Positions 1 through 7,736 of a stretch of DNA of 14,137 bases are shown piece by piece (within the stretch, counting starts at the first letter, position 1; each line of letters begins with the position of its first letter). The DNA lies in contig JBBPYR010000079.1 in NCBI GenBank assembly GCA_038199755.1, positions 1 to 14,137 on the forward strand, written 5' to 3'. The DNA comes from JBBPYR01 sp038199755 (GTDB taxonomy: Bacteria; Chloroflexota; Ktedonobacteria; Ktedonobacterales; Ktedonobacteraceae). The notes under the pieces are model-generated. The model ran no database searches, had not been told where the DNA came from, and was given only the letters and a program-made list of their open reading frames with translations. The position numbers and the translations under genes are program-made.

Positions 1-77
1 ACCCAAGGGTCCCCACCCCGCCTCGTCCGCCGCCCCCGCCACTACTGAATCGTCCGCTTAAGTTGATGTCTCTTGGT

Positions 78-173
78 CGCGCTCAAGCTGGTCCCTACGG
101 GACGAGCAGCGCGCTTCGCTGCTGCTTTTGACCTGTATCCAACCTGTTGATTACCAGTTTATTTCGGCAATGT
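78..173 (+). repeat. Dispersed repeat, copy A
   Basis: Two blocks of this stretch recur near 9.85 kb in the same orientation. Block 1 (78-100, 23 bases ending GGTCCCTACGG) is identical to 9839-9861. Block 2 (151-173, ending ATTTCGGCAATGT) matches 9874-9896 with one mismatch (T158 against A9881). Between the blocks this copy has 50 bases, against 12 in copy B. The extra segment includes a hairpin with arms AGCAGCG (105-111) and CGCTGCT (117-123), followed by a short T run. Conserved ends around a variable middle look like a REP-like or MITE-like non-coding family; the type is not established. Confidence 0.75.
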
Positions 174-222
174 GCATCTACTGTGCGCCAGCACAAAGCT
201 TAGAGTGATTTTCTATACGTGC

Positions 223-236
223 CGCAACACGTTGCG
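223..236. promoter_or_regulatory. Palindrome abutting the ribosome binding site of the first gene
   Basis: CGCAAC-AC-GTTGCG is a 14-base inverted repeat with 6-base perfect arms. It ends on the first base of the GAGGAGG ribosome binding site (236-242) of the enoyl-CoA hydratase gene. It could be an operator for a dimeric repressor or a small hairpin that modulates translation. The position is suggestive, but no regulator gene for it lies nearby. Confidence 0.4.
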
Positions 237-248
237 AGGAGGCAGTAA

Positions 249-1049
249 TTGGCAAATTATCAGTACATCCTATATGAGAAAAAAGGGCACATCGCTTATA
301 TAACCATCAACCGTCCCGAGGTCATGAATGCACTACATGCCGCGGCGAACATCGAACTCACTGAGGTCTTCACTGACTTCAAAGAAGATGATAACAGCTG
401 GATCGCCATCTTGACGGGCGCGGGCGAGCGCGCATTTTCCGCTGGCAATGATCTCAAGGCGACTGCCGCGGCAACCGCCAGGGGAGAGTCGATGGCAGCC
501 CCGGCATCATCCAACCGACCAGTGTACTTCGGTGGGGTAATCGGGTTGCAGTGTTCCAAACCCATTATCGCTGCCGTCAATGGTGTCGCCGCTGGCGGCG
601 GCTTCGAGATCGCGCTGGCTTGCGACCTCATCATTGCCGCTGACACGGCGCGCTTCGCTCTTCCTGAACCTCGCGTGGGTCTGGTGGCAGGAGCAGGTGG
701 CATGCATCGCCTACCACAGCAGCTTCCGCTCAAATTGGCTATGGGCTTACTACTGACCGGCAAGTGGTTGTCCGCGCCGGAAGCCGCTCGCTTCGGGCTG
801 GTCAATGAGGTGGTCCCTGCCGAGCAACTAATAGCGACCGCTGAACAATGGGCCAATCAGATTCTGGAGTGTTCACCCCTCAGCGTGCGGCTTACCAAAG
901 AGTCGGCGATGGCTGGCCTTGCGCTCCCCATTGAGGAGGCGATGGCTGGCGACCGCGAACGCCTGAAGGTGCTCCTCTCCTCACAAGACTTCCGAGAGGG
1001 TCCACAAGCCTTCGCGGAAAAACGCAAACCGCACTGGACTGGCAAATAG
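249..1049 (+). CDS. Enoyl-CoA hydratase/isomerase (crotonase) family protein
   Basis: This soluble crotonase-fold enzyme (266 residues, usual for the family) probably adds water to an alpha,beta-unsaturated acyl-CoA. The first oxyanion-hole segment is RAFSAGNDLK (61-70) and the second is NGVAAGGGFEIALACD (111-126). Glu120 and Glu140 lie 20 residues apart, like Glu144/Glu164 of rat mitochondrial enoyl-CoA hydratase, so real hydratase activity is likely rather than a glutamate-poor isomerase or hydrolase. The start is TTG, chosen because a GAGGAGG ribosome binding site (236-242) lies 6 bases upstream and the protein begins with the normal first beta strand. The thiolase-fold gene follows after 25 bases, so the two are probably co-transcribed. 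The substrate cannot be read from the sequence; the neighbours suggest a beta-hydroxyacyl-CoA that is then cleaved. Confidence 0.9.
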   Translation: MANYQYILYEKKGHIAYITINRPEVMNALHAAANIELTEVFTDFKEDDNSWIAILTGAGERAFSAGNDLKATAAATARGESMAAPASSNRPVYFGGVIGLQCSKPIIAAVNGVAAGGGFEIALACDLIIAADTARFALPEPRVGLVAGAGGMHRLPQQLPLKLAMGLLLTGKWLSAPEAARFGLVNEVVPAEQLIATAEQWANQILECSPLSVRLTKESAMAGLALPIEEAMAGDRERLKVLLSSQDFREGPQAFAEKRKPHWTGK

Positions 1050-1074
1050 CCGAGGGAAAGAAGAGAAAGTAACC

Positions 1075-2244
1075 ATGAGTGTTAAAGGGAAATGTGCGAT
1101 TGCGGGTCTGGGTGTCACGCCGATGGGCAAGATATATGGACGTAACGCCACTGACTTCGCGCTTGAGGCCATCGAGCTTGCGCTCCATGACGCCGGTCTT
1201 GAGAAGGGTGATGTGGATGGCCTACTCATCAACGCCAATATGTCACGCGAGATGAATCCCCAGTTTCAGGAAGCATTGGGGCTAGAAAACCTAGCATTGC
1301 TCAATGTCATGAACGCCTATGGCTCCACGGCAGGCACGATGATTCAGTACGCGGCGATGGCGATTGAAAATGGCTTGGCAAAGGTGGTGGTGCTGGTCTA
1401 TGCCGATGACCCGCTCAAGCCTACCAAAGGTGCTGGTTCTGCCTACGGTGGCTCAAGCTATTACGCCATGACTGGCATGTCTGGCCTACAGGCAGCCTAT
1501 GGTTCGTATGGGGCGAATCTCGGCTATGCGCTGGCGGCACGTCGGCATATGCACCTGTTCGGGACGACCAGCGAACAACTGGGCACCATCGCCATCGCCC
1601 AACGCAAATGGGCGCAGATGAATCCATGGGCACAAATGCGCAAACCATTGACCATGGCGGACTATCTAAACTCGCGCTATATTGCCGAACCGCTCCACCT
1701 GTTCGATTGCTGCCTCGTCTCCAATGGCGGTATAGCAGTGGTTATCACCTCTGCTGAACAGGCGAGAAGTCTGAAACAGCCACCAGTCTACATACTGGGA
1801 CTGGGGCAGGCAGCACCAGGGGGCACTGGTCGCGCAGACCGCGAGCCGGGCATCTATACAGGCGCGAAGCAATCGGGCGAGACAGCACTGCACATGGCAG
1901 GCATCGAACTCAAAGACATAGACATCTGCGAGTTGTACGACTGCTACACCTACACCGTACTCGTCACATTGGAGGACTACGGCTTCTGCGCCAAAGGCGA
2001 GGGAGGTGCCTTTGTAGAGGATGGCAAGCTAGGTCCAGGGGGATCGTTACCAACCAATACTGGTGGCGGTGAGCTTTCGGCCTACTACATGTGGGGGTTC
2101 ACCCCGCTCTCCGAGGGCGTTGTGCAGGCACGCGGTCAGGGTGGCGAACGTCAGGTCGCGAAAAACGACTTGGTCCTGGTCAGCGGCAATGGGGGCATTC
2201 TCAACTTCCACTCTACGACTATCCTGAGTAAACATCAGGCCTGA
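1075..2244 (+). CDS. Thiolase-superfamily protein without catalytic cysteines (lipid-transfer/aldolase type)
   Basis: This 389-residue protein has the thiolase fold: N-terminal core, the loop NAYGSTAG before helix QYAAMAI, DCCLVSNGGIAVV (211-223) and a glycine-rich C-terminal signature. Canonical thiolase residues are absent. No cysteine occupies the nucleophile loop (80-87), the usual GHP motif is replaced by SAYYMWG (335-341), and the C-terminal cysteine loop reads SGNGG (370-374). ELYDCYTYT (286-294) carries tyrosines. This pattern is known in thiolase-like aldolases such as Ltp2 and BbsB, which do retro-aldol cleavage of beta-hydroxyacyl-CoAs and work with a DUF35 (zinc ribbon/OB-fold) partner. 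I therefore infer an aldolase or lipid-transfer role rather than a true acetyl-CoA acetyltransferase. No DUF35 gene is in the window. ATG start; the upstream purine-rich AAGAGAAAG is a weak binding site. Forty-two bases separate it from the next gene. Confidence 0.85.
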   Translation: MSVKGKCAIAGLGVTPMGKIYGRNATDFALEAIELALHDAGLEKGDVDGLLINANMSREMNPQFQEALGLENLALLNVMNAYGSTAGTMIQYAAMAIENGLAKVVVLVYADDPLKPTKGAGSAYGGSSYYAMTGMSGLQAAYGSYGANLGYALAARRHMHLFGTTSEQLGTIAIAQRKWAQMNPWAQMRKPLTMADYLNSRYIAEPLHLFDCCLVSNGGIAVVITSAEQARSLKQPPVYILGLGQAAPGGTGRADREPGIYTGAKQSGETALHMAGIELKDIDICELYDCYTYTVLVTLEDYGFCAKGEGGAFVEDGKLGPGGSLPTNTGGGELSAYYMWGFTPLSEGVVQARGQGGERQVAKNDLVLVSGNGGILNFHSTTILSKHQA

Positions 2245-2286
2245 TCAGTACCACTGCTGCATTTTCCATGCAGAGGAGGAATTTCT

Positions 2287-4428
2287 ATGGCTAGAGGCAT
2301 TGTCTATTCAACGGAGCGTTTGCGCACACTGTTTGAGCCGCGCAGTATCGCTCTAGTAGGGGTATCCGACAAATCAACGTGGTCCCTGATGATTCACGTT
2401 GGCCTGACCCAGGGCGGCTTTGACGGCAAGGTGTACTATATCAACCCGCGCAACCCAATGGTCCATGGACAACCCACCGTGGCCCGGCTCACCGACATTC
2501 AAGAGCCTGTCGATTTGTGCTACGTCATGGTGGGCACTGACGCCGTGCTAGCGGTGCTACAGGATATGATCGAGGCAGGTATTCACAACGCGGTTGTGCT
2601 GACGGGCGGCTTCGCCGAGCAGGACGACCACGGACAAGCCTTGCAAGAAGAGATCACCCAGCTGGCCGCTAAACACGACCTAGCGATCATCGGTCCCAAT
2701 TGCATGGGCTATATCAATATCGCCAAGCATACTGAGGCCATGGCGACGCTGCCCGAACGCCCTCTGCTTCCCGGTACGGTGGCACTGATTTCTCAGAGTG
2801 GTGCATTGGGTGCCATGATGCTCAACTATGCCCATACGCAAAACGTGGGGCTCAACATGCTCATCAGCACGGGTAACGAGGCCACCATCTCCGTGACCGA
2901 TGCCCTGCAATATGCCGTTGAGGACGAGGCCACAAAGGTCATCGCCCTCTTCATGGAGACGGTACGCGAGCCCGACCGCTTCCTACAGATAGCGCGGCGA
3001 GCCTTTGAGCTAGGCAAGCCCATCGTTGTGCTCAAGGCCGGACGCAGCGAGGTGACAGCGAGAGTGGCACTAACACATACTGGTGCCTTAACCGGCGATG
3101 ATCGCGTCATCGATGCACTCTTCCAGCAGTTGGCTATTATCCGCGTCAACTCCATTGAGGAATTGATTCTTACCGCCAATACCTTCGCCAAGGTTGGGAA
3201 GCTTCCAGGTCGACGAATGGGCATCGTGGCAATTTCCGGTGGAGCTTGTGATCTAGCCGCTGACCTCGCGGAAGAAGCGGGCATCATCCTACCCATCTTC
3301 AGTGAGCAGACCAAAGCAGAGCTACGCGCCTTACTGCCCGTACTCGGCCCGGCCAACAACCCGCTCGACGTGACAGGGGCGGCCATGAACAAGCAGGAAT
3401 TGATGGGCAACCTGCTGAGCGTCGTGACGCGTGAAGCAGGGCTTGATGCTGTGCTCTGCATGATGGAGCCACCAGCTGATGAAACACCGCAATCTCGTTT
3501 CTTGATGAACATCCTAGAAGGCATCGGTCAGGCTCTAGAGAGCTCGTCCATCCCCGCCTTCATGATACCACTGGCGAGTAACGATGTGCGGAGATCGGGT
3601 CGCGCCTTCCTTGAACGCACCCAGGTGCCATTCCTCTCCGGCGGCATTCGCATCTTGCTCCCCGCGCTAGGAAAGCTGATGGACTGGACGGAACGCTATC
3701 ACGCAGCGCAAGCCAAAGCGCAGCAGACCCCGGTAGCGGCAATAACCCCACTTACCGTCGGGGCAGATGCCGTTGGCAGCTGGTCCGAGCATCAGGCCAG
3801 AGCGTTTTTGCAGCAGCATGACATCCCGGTCATTCCAGCTGCCCTAGCGACGAGTGCGAGTGAGGCGGTAGAGGTGGCACGAACGATGGGCTTGCCTGTC
3901 GCGCTCAAGATTGCCTCGCCCGATATTCTGCATAAGAGTGACATTGGCGGTGTGAAGTTGGGCTTGCAAGATGAAGAGGCGGTGTACGATGCCTATGCCC
4001 AGGTGATGAGGAGCGCGCAAGCAGCCGCGCCTCTGGCACGGCTCGAGGGGGTGCTGATCAGCCCCATGCGCTCAGGTGGCATCGAACTGCTGGTGGGAGT
4101 GACGCGTGATGTTACCTGGGGACAAGTGCTAGCGGTGGGCATGGGTGGCATCTGGGTAGAAGTGCTCAAAGACACCAAACTGCGCGTACTGCCAATTTCA
4201 CGTGAGGATGTGAGGACCATGCTCACCGAATTACAAGGCGCGAAGCTGCTGCATGGCGCACGTGGCTCCAAGCCTGCTGATATAGATGGGCTCATTGAAG
4301 TGATCTATCGCGTGACGGAGCTTGCTCAGAGTCTCAAAGATGAGATAGAATCACTGGAGATCAATCCCTTGCGCGTCGATGGTTCACAAATCGAGGCCTT
4401 AGATGCTGTGATCACATGGCGAGGATAG
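2287..4428 (+). CDS. ADP-forming acyl-CoA synthetase, fused alpha-beta subunits
   Basis: This cytosolic enzyme (713 residues, normal for the fused form) interconverts acyl-CoA, ADP and phosphate with acid, CoA and ATP. Domains in order are a CoA-binding Rossmann domain (about 14-145, with IALVGVS, YYINPRN and GPNCMGYIN), a succinyl-CoA-ligase-like domain (about 160-460, with ALISQSGALG and STGNEATISV), and an ATP-grasp domain (about 498-713, with ALKIASPDILHKSDIGGVKL and the late EINPL motif). His264 in THTGALTG fits the phosphohistidine of the family. The start ATG has AGGAGG at 2274-2279, 7 bases upstream. In this operon it could recover ATP from the acyl-CoA released by the preceding cleavage enzyme, or activate the acid at entry; direction and substrate are not visible. 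Relatives include acetate-CoA ligase (ADP-forming) and the Pat acetyltransferases, but no GNAT domain is present. Confidence 0.92.
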   Translation: MARGIVYSTERLRTLFEPRSIALVGVSDKSTWSLMIHVGLTQGGFDGKVYYINPRNPMVHGQPTVARLTDIQEPVDLCYVMVGTDAVLAVLQDMIEAGIHNAVVLTGGFAEQDDHGQALQEEITQLAAKHDLAIIGPNCMGYINIAKHTEAMATLPERPLLPGTVALISQSGALGAMMLNYAHTQNVGLNMLISTGNEATISVTDALQYAVEDEATKVIALFMETVREPDRFLQIARRAFELGKPIVVLKAGRSEVTARVALTHTGALTGDDRVIDALFQQLAIIRVNSIEELILTANTFAKVGKLPGRRMGIVAISGGACDLAADLAEEAGIILPIFSEQTKAELRALLPVLGPANNPLDVTGAAMNKQELMGNLLSVVTREAGLDAVLCMMEPPADETPQSRFLMNILEGIGQALESSSIPAFMIPLASNDVRRSGRAFLERTQVPFLSGGIRILLPALGKLMDWTERYHAAQAKAQQTPVAAITPLTVGADAVGSWSEHQARAFLQQHDIPVIPAALATSASEAVEVARTMGLPVALKIASPDILHKSDIGGVKLGLQDEEAVYDAYAQVMRSAQAAAPLARLEGVLISPMRSGGIELLVGVTRDVTWGQVLAVGMGGIWVEVLKDTKLRVLPISREDVRTMLTELQGAKLLHGARGSKPADIDGLIEVIYRVTELAQSLKDEIESLEINPLRVDGSQIEALDAVITWRG

Positions 4429-4472
4429 GTGTACTGTTTTACCGTTGTATTTCTTATCCAAGGAGGATTTTC

Positions 4473-5108
4473 ATGAAAGCTGCACCTTTCGACTACTACG
4501 CTCCTAGCAGCATACAGGCACTGAATAACCAGAAACCCGATGAGCAAACGATTGCCACCGCTGCCGCCGAGGTCGTCAAAGATATCGACCCACCAGCAGA
4601 TGTGCATGCCAGTGTCGAATATCGCCGCTATGTGGCCACCAACCTGCTACGCCATGCCCTGACCGAAGCAGTACAACGCGCAGAAGGCCGCGTGGTGGGT
4701 TTTGGCTTGGCAACCTTTATCGAACCTGCCCCCGGTGGCACTGATTACATGGCCATGATGGGGGGCGTACGAGAGCCAGCCATCGTCAAGATCGAGCCAT
4801 CAGGGCATGTGACAGCGTACACCGCACAGGTCCCACACGGGCAGAGCCACGAAACAACCCTAGCACAGATCGTAGCAAGCGAACTGGGTGTGCCCTTTGA
4901 GCATGTCAAGGTCGTCCACGGTGACACACAGACGGGACCATTCACGCTGATGGGAACCGGAGGCAGCCGGGCGGCGACGATGGCAAGCGGTGCAGCCCTG
5001 TTCGCAACCCGCGAGGTCAAAAAGCAAGTGCTCCAGATCGCCGGAGCCATGCTAGAGGCCAGTCCTGATGATAAGGAAGTCCGAAGCATCAACTCAAGTA
5101 GAGACTAG
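4473..5108 (+). pseudogene. Chimeric relic of coxM and coxL (molybdenum hydroxylase subunits), in-frame deletions
   Basis: This 211-residue frame is stitched from three pieces of a CoxM-CoxS-CoxL-type operon. Residues 1-15 (MKAAPFDYYAPSSIQ) are a typical CoxM start. Residues about 20-70 are the C-terminal end of CoxM (IDPPADVHASVEYRR, then LLRHALTEA). Residues about 71-200 are an internal piece of the CoxL molybdopterin subunit (VGFGLATFIEP, HGQSHETTLAQIVASELG, GDTQTGPFTLMGTGGSR, LEASPDD), followed by a short unrelated tail to a stop. The FAD-binding core of CoxM, all of CoxS, the front half of CoxL with its active-site loop, and the CoxL C-terminus are missing, against normal sizes near 285 and 780 residues. 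The start ATG has a good AGGAGG site (4461-4466). The frame is open throughout, so a peptide may still be made, but it cannot be a working hydroxylase. A longer frame opening at 4416 overlaps the synthetase and is rejected as the start. An assembly error is the alternative explanation. Confidence 0.85.
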
Positions 5109-5121
5109 CCACCCACGCTAG
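5105..5121. other. Convergent gene junction with a short inverted repeat over both stop codons
   Basis: Only nine bases separate the stop of the cox relic (5106-5108, + strand) from the stop of the epimerase gene (5118-5120, - strand). CTAGC (5105-5109) and GCTAG (5117-5121) form an inverted repeat that covers both TAG codons. The arms are too short and T runs too poor to call a terminator. This is also where CoxL homology has ended, so it marks the join of the two clusters. Confidence 0.4.
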
Positions 5122-6644
5122 CCTCTGCCTGGGTTGATGACAAAGGGCTGGATGTGACGCAGAAAATGGGTTTCCAGGTTTGTCGCGTACAGTTCCGCAT
5201 GGGTGCGCAGCAGTTCCATGATCTGATCATAGAAACGCCACTGCCCATTTTCTGCGCGTGCAGCGAGTATCGAGCCGAAGGTCACATGTAAGATTTCGCG
5301 CGCATCAAATTGTTCCAGCAGCAGTGGCAGTGTCTCCAGCGTCAATGAGGCGACTGCCGGAGCGCGTTCAAGCTGTGCCGAGACGTGATAGCTGGCGCGA
5401 TCTTGGGGATAGCACTCTCTGGCAAATGTGTAGATTGAACGCATCAGTTCCGTATCAAGAGCGGCCACCGTTCGCAGTGCTTCCAGGTAACTTGTCCCTG
5501 CCGTTTTGAGATGGACCAAGCCATGTGTTTGTCTGGCAGCAGGTTCGTAGATGCTAAACTTATCCGAACCGGAATGTAAGCTTATTTTGTAGCGACCGAG
5601 TGTCCTAGCGATAGCTGCATGGACCGCGATATCTTCTTCAAATGCGCGTAGGTCTCCGATATAGTCCACGCCTTTTTCAAAGCTGCCAATAAAGCGTGGT
5701 GCCATACTCACCCACTGCACACCGAGACGCCGCAATTCTGTTGCGAGATAGACATGCTCCGCAGGTGTCGTGGGGTAGTCCGTCTCATCAACGGATATTT
5801 CTACTTCCCAAGCTCCCCCTGCTCCCCACTGCGCGAGGTGCCGATACAATAGGGCGACATGCGCGACTGCGCGGCCATACTTGACTGCTGCCTGCATCAA
5901 GGTTTGCTGATCGAACACGATGCTATACCCCTCACACTGGAAGGGATGCCGCAGATAGCGAGCAAAGAGATCAGCCGGTCGGTCTTCCAGTTGCTGCCAG
6001 GGAAGCTCCTCTAAACGCGTCTGTATGGCCGCAGGTGTGAGTTTCATGCCGCTATCATCGACATACTGACCAGGATCGAAGGTATAAAAGGTATAGCCCG
6101 CGGCAAGGCAGCGGTCAATATCCTCAGGAGTTTTGAGATGATCGGCATCAGCTCCGAACCCGCTACGCCAGCCTTCCGCAAACACACCCCACATGGCATC
6201 ATCCATGACCTGCTGCGGCGTCCGGCCAGTGCGCGTCATTTCACGAATTGATTGCTGCGCTGGCAGAGGAACGATGGTGCCGCCCGCCTTACGTACTGCG
6301 CGTAGATGTCCAGGGGTCGCCAAGCCTAATCGATCCCCCAGACCAACACTTGTGCGCGTTCCCTGTGCTGTCGGGTGCAACCAGTCCAAGCGTTCGCGTA
6401 GCCAGGCGGCATTCTGTGCCGTAAGTGGACCAAGCGCAAGCACGCGCTCACCTGCCGAGGCGAATGTCTGTCCCTCAAAGTCTCCCAGCGTGACAGCAGA
6501 TAAGGTAGAGGCGGCTAACCGCTGCTTACCGTGCTCATCCGTCACTAGAGCGTACAGTACGTCCTCGTGGACAACCATAGACGTTTCTTCCACATGTAAT
6601 CCTGGCACTGCGCGCAATGCGTTCTTACTGGCATCTTCCTGCAT
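5118..6644 (-). CDS. uxaE: Tagaturonate (tagaturonate-fructuronate) epimerase, UxaE-like
   Basis: The protein is probably the cytosolic epimerase that converts D-tagaturonate to D-fructuronate, known from Thermotoga maritima as UxaE, in hexuronate catabolism. I recognise the family from its overall sequence, including SVDETDYPTTPAEHVY, RRLGVQWVSMAPRFIGSFEKG, a SLHSGSDKFSIYEPA segment and GLVHLKTAGTSYLEALR. The length (508 residues) fits the family. The start chosen is ATG at 6644 because AGGAGG lies at 6655-6660; a longer frame from GTG at 6686 (14 more residues) would begin inside that binding site region and is less likely. It starts 45 bases after the stop of the LgoD-like dehydrogenase gene, in the same operon. 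That dehydrogenase would make its substrate, which strengthens the call. I cannot identify metal ligands with certainty, and a related uronate epimerase activity is the main alternative. Confidence 0.78.
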   Translation of the reverse strand: MQEDASKNALRAVPGLHVEETSMVVHEDVLYALVTDEHGKQRLAASTLSAVTLGDFEGQTFASAGERVLALGPLTAQNAAWLRERLDWLHPTAQGTRTSVGLGDRLGLATPGHLRAVRKAGGTIVPLPAQQSIREMTRTGRTPQQVMDDAMWGVFAEGWRSGFGADADHLKTPEDIDRCLAAGYTFYTFDPGQYVDDSGMKLTPAAIQTRLEELPWQQLEDRPADLFARYLRHPFQCEGYSIVFDQQTLMQAAVKYGRAVAHVALLYRHLAQWGAGGAWEVEISVDETDYPTTPAEHVYLATELRRLGVQWVSMAPRFIGSFEKGVDYIGDLRAFEEDIAVHAAIARTLGRYKISLHSGSDKFSIYEPAARQTHGLVHLKTAGTSYLEALRTVAALDTELMRSIYTFARECYPQDRASYHVSAQLERAPAVASLTLETLPLLLEQFDAREILHVTFGSILAARAENGQWRFYDQIMELLRTHAELYATNLETHFLRHIQPFVINPGRG

Positions 6645-6689
6645 GCTCTCTCTTCCTCCTGTGGAATGCAATACCGCTTTGAGCACGGC

Positions 6690-7706
6690 TCAGAATGCGA
6701 TCTCCGCTTTGATGATGCCGCTATCACGGTCGAACCAGTGGGGGAATAGTTCGGGAACCATCTCGGCGGTGGCGCGATGGGTAATCCAAGGCATCAAATC
6801 GATCTGGCCTGCCTCAAGGTAGGTGATAATACTGCGAAAATCGGCGGCAGTGGCGTTGCGGCTACTCAATAAGGTGAGTTCGCGACGGTGAAAATCGGGA
6901 TCGTTGAAAGTAATTTCGCCATCAAAAAGGCCGACAAAAATTAAGCGTCCGCCATGACCCACATAGGCAAATGAGGCCTGCATAGAGCGTGAATTTCCGG
7001 TGGCGTCCAAAACAGCGGTGGGTAAATCGTCCCCAACCAACGCTTGCAGCGTCGTAACTGGATCGCTTTGTCCAGACAGGCAGGTTACTTGTGGCCAGTT
7101 CTGCTGACAAAATGCTAGCCGCTGCTCGTTCACGTCCAGCACCATGACTTGTGCGCCAGCCAGAAGTGCGAACTGCATAGCGGCCAAGCCGATTGGACCA
7201 GCCCCCACGACCAGCACGCGTTCTCCCTCTTGCAGTTGTGCGCGTGCGACGGCATGTGCCCCAATCGCCAACGGCTCCACTAGTGCCAGTTGCTCGAACG
7301 AGAGTGTCGAGGCGGGGTGGAGATAGTGGGTGGGAATATGGGCGAGTTCGCGCATGCCACCATCGATGTGAACGCCCAAAACCTCCATGTTCAGGCAGCA
7401 GTTGAGTTTTCCACGGCGACAGGCGGGGCAGTGGCCGCAATAAAAATAGGGTTCAACCGCACAACGTGTCCCGGCAGACAACCCCTGATCATTTTCATTG
7501 ACCGCAACCACCTCGACGCCGAGTTCATGCCCCAAGATACGCGGATAGCTGAAAAAGGGTTGGTTCCCCTGATATGCGTGTAGGTCTGTGCCGCACACTC
7601 CCACTTGCCTGATCCTCACAAGAGCCTCTCCCGTGTCCGGCGGTCCGGGCTCCGCTACCGAGTGCAGCCGCAAACGGCCTGGCTGTTCCAGTATGATTGC
7701 CTGCAA
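6690..7706 (-). CDS. Zinc-dependent MDR dehydrogenase, LgoD-like (L-galactonate 5-dehydrogenase)
   Basis: This 338-residue medium-chain dehydrogenase probably oxidises a sugar acid with NAD+. Catalytic zinc ligands fit Cys38 (GVCGTD), His60 (LGHE) and Glu144 (VEP). The structural zinc site is Cys90, Cys93, Cys96 and Cys104 (CGHCPACRRGKLNCC). The Rossmann motif is VVGAGPIG (167-174), with Asp191 ending the second strand, which favours NAD. From memory it resembles Escherichia coli LgoD (YjjN) closely: GNQPFFSYPRILGHE, LGVHIDGG, and a VGLFDGEITF segment followed by SRNAT have near-identical counterparts. LgoD turns L-galactonate into D-tagaturonate, exactly the substrate of the next gene. The start is TTG at 7706 with AAGGA 8 bases upstream; no in-frame ATG lies near. 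It follows the mutarotase gene by 30 bases. RspB-like or sorbitol dehydrogenase-like specificity is the alternative. Confidence 0.85.
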   Translation of the reverse strand: MQAIILEQPGRLRLHSVAEPGPPDTGEALVRIRQVGVCGTDLHAYQGNQPFFSYPRILGHELGVEVVAVNENDQGLSAGTRCAVEPYFYCGHCPACRRGKLNCCLNMEVLGVHIDGGMRELAHIPTHYLHPASTLSFEQLALVEPLAIGAHAVARAQLQEGERVLVVGAGPIGLAAMQFALLAGAQVMVLDVNEQRLAFCQQNWPQVTCLSGQSDPVTTLQALVGDDLPTAVLDATGNSRSMQASFAYVGHGGRLIFVGLFDGEITFNDPDFHRRELTLLSSRNATAADFRSIITYLEAGQIDLMPWITHRATAEMVPELFPHWFDRDSGIIKAEIAF

Positions 7707-7736
7707 TGGCTCAATCCTTTATGCACACTAGCTACT

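Larger units (their letters stand above)
1..248. other. Non-coding leader region upstream of the acyl-CoA operon
   Basis: No convincing gene was seen here. The first ~55 bases are very rich in C and G. A dispersed repeat (copy A, 78-173) with an internal small hairpin follows, then a short AT-richer stretch (195-220) that could carry a promoter. The best -10-like string is CTATAC at 213-218, but no good -35 sits at the right distance, so no promoter is called. The region ends with a palindrome (223-236) and a strong AGGAGG-type ribosome binding site (236-242) for the first gene. Confidence 0.6.

Noticed and set aside
105..129. Hairpin with T run as a terminator at the left edge
   Set aside because: The 7-base stem is followed by GCTTTTG, a poor T tract, and the hairpin belongs to the variable middle of a dispersed repeat; no gene is known to end just before it.
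2826..3524. Long minus-strand open frame (232 codons) inside the acyl-CoA synthetase gene
   Set aside because: It lies fully within a clear plus-strand gene, has low-complexity Ser/Ala/Arg-rich composition and no recognisable domain.
4416..4472. N-terminal extension of the cox relic overlapping the acyl-CoA synthetase end
   Set aside because: The extension does not resemble CoxM, while ATG at 4473 has an AGGAGG site and begins with the standard CoxM N-terminus.
6193..6822. Plus-strand open frame of 209 codons opposite the epimerase start
   Set aside because: It overlaps the 5' part of the epimerase and the dehydrogenase end, and shows only Ser/Arg-rich shadow composition.
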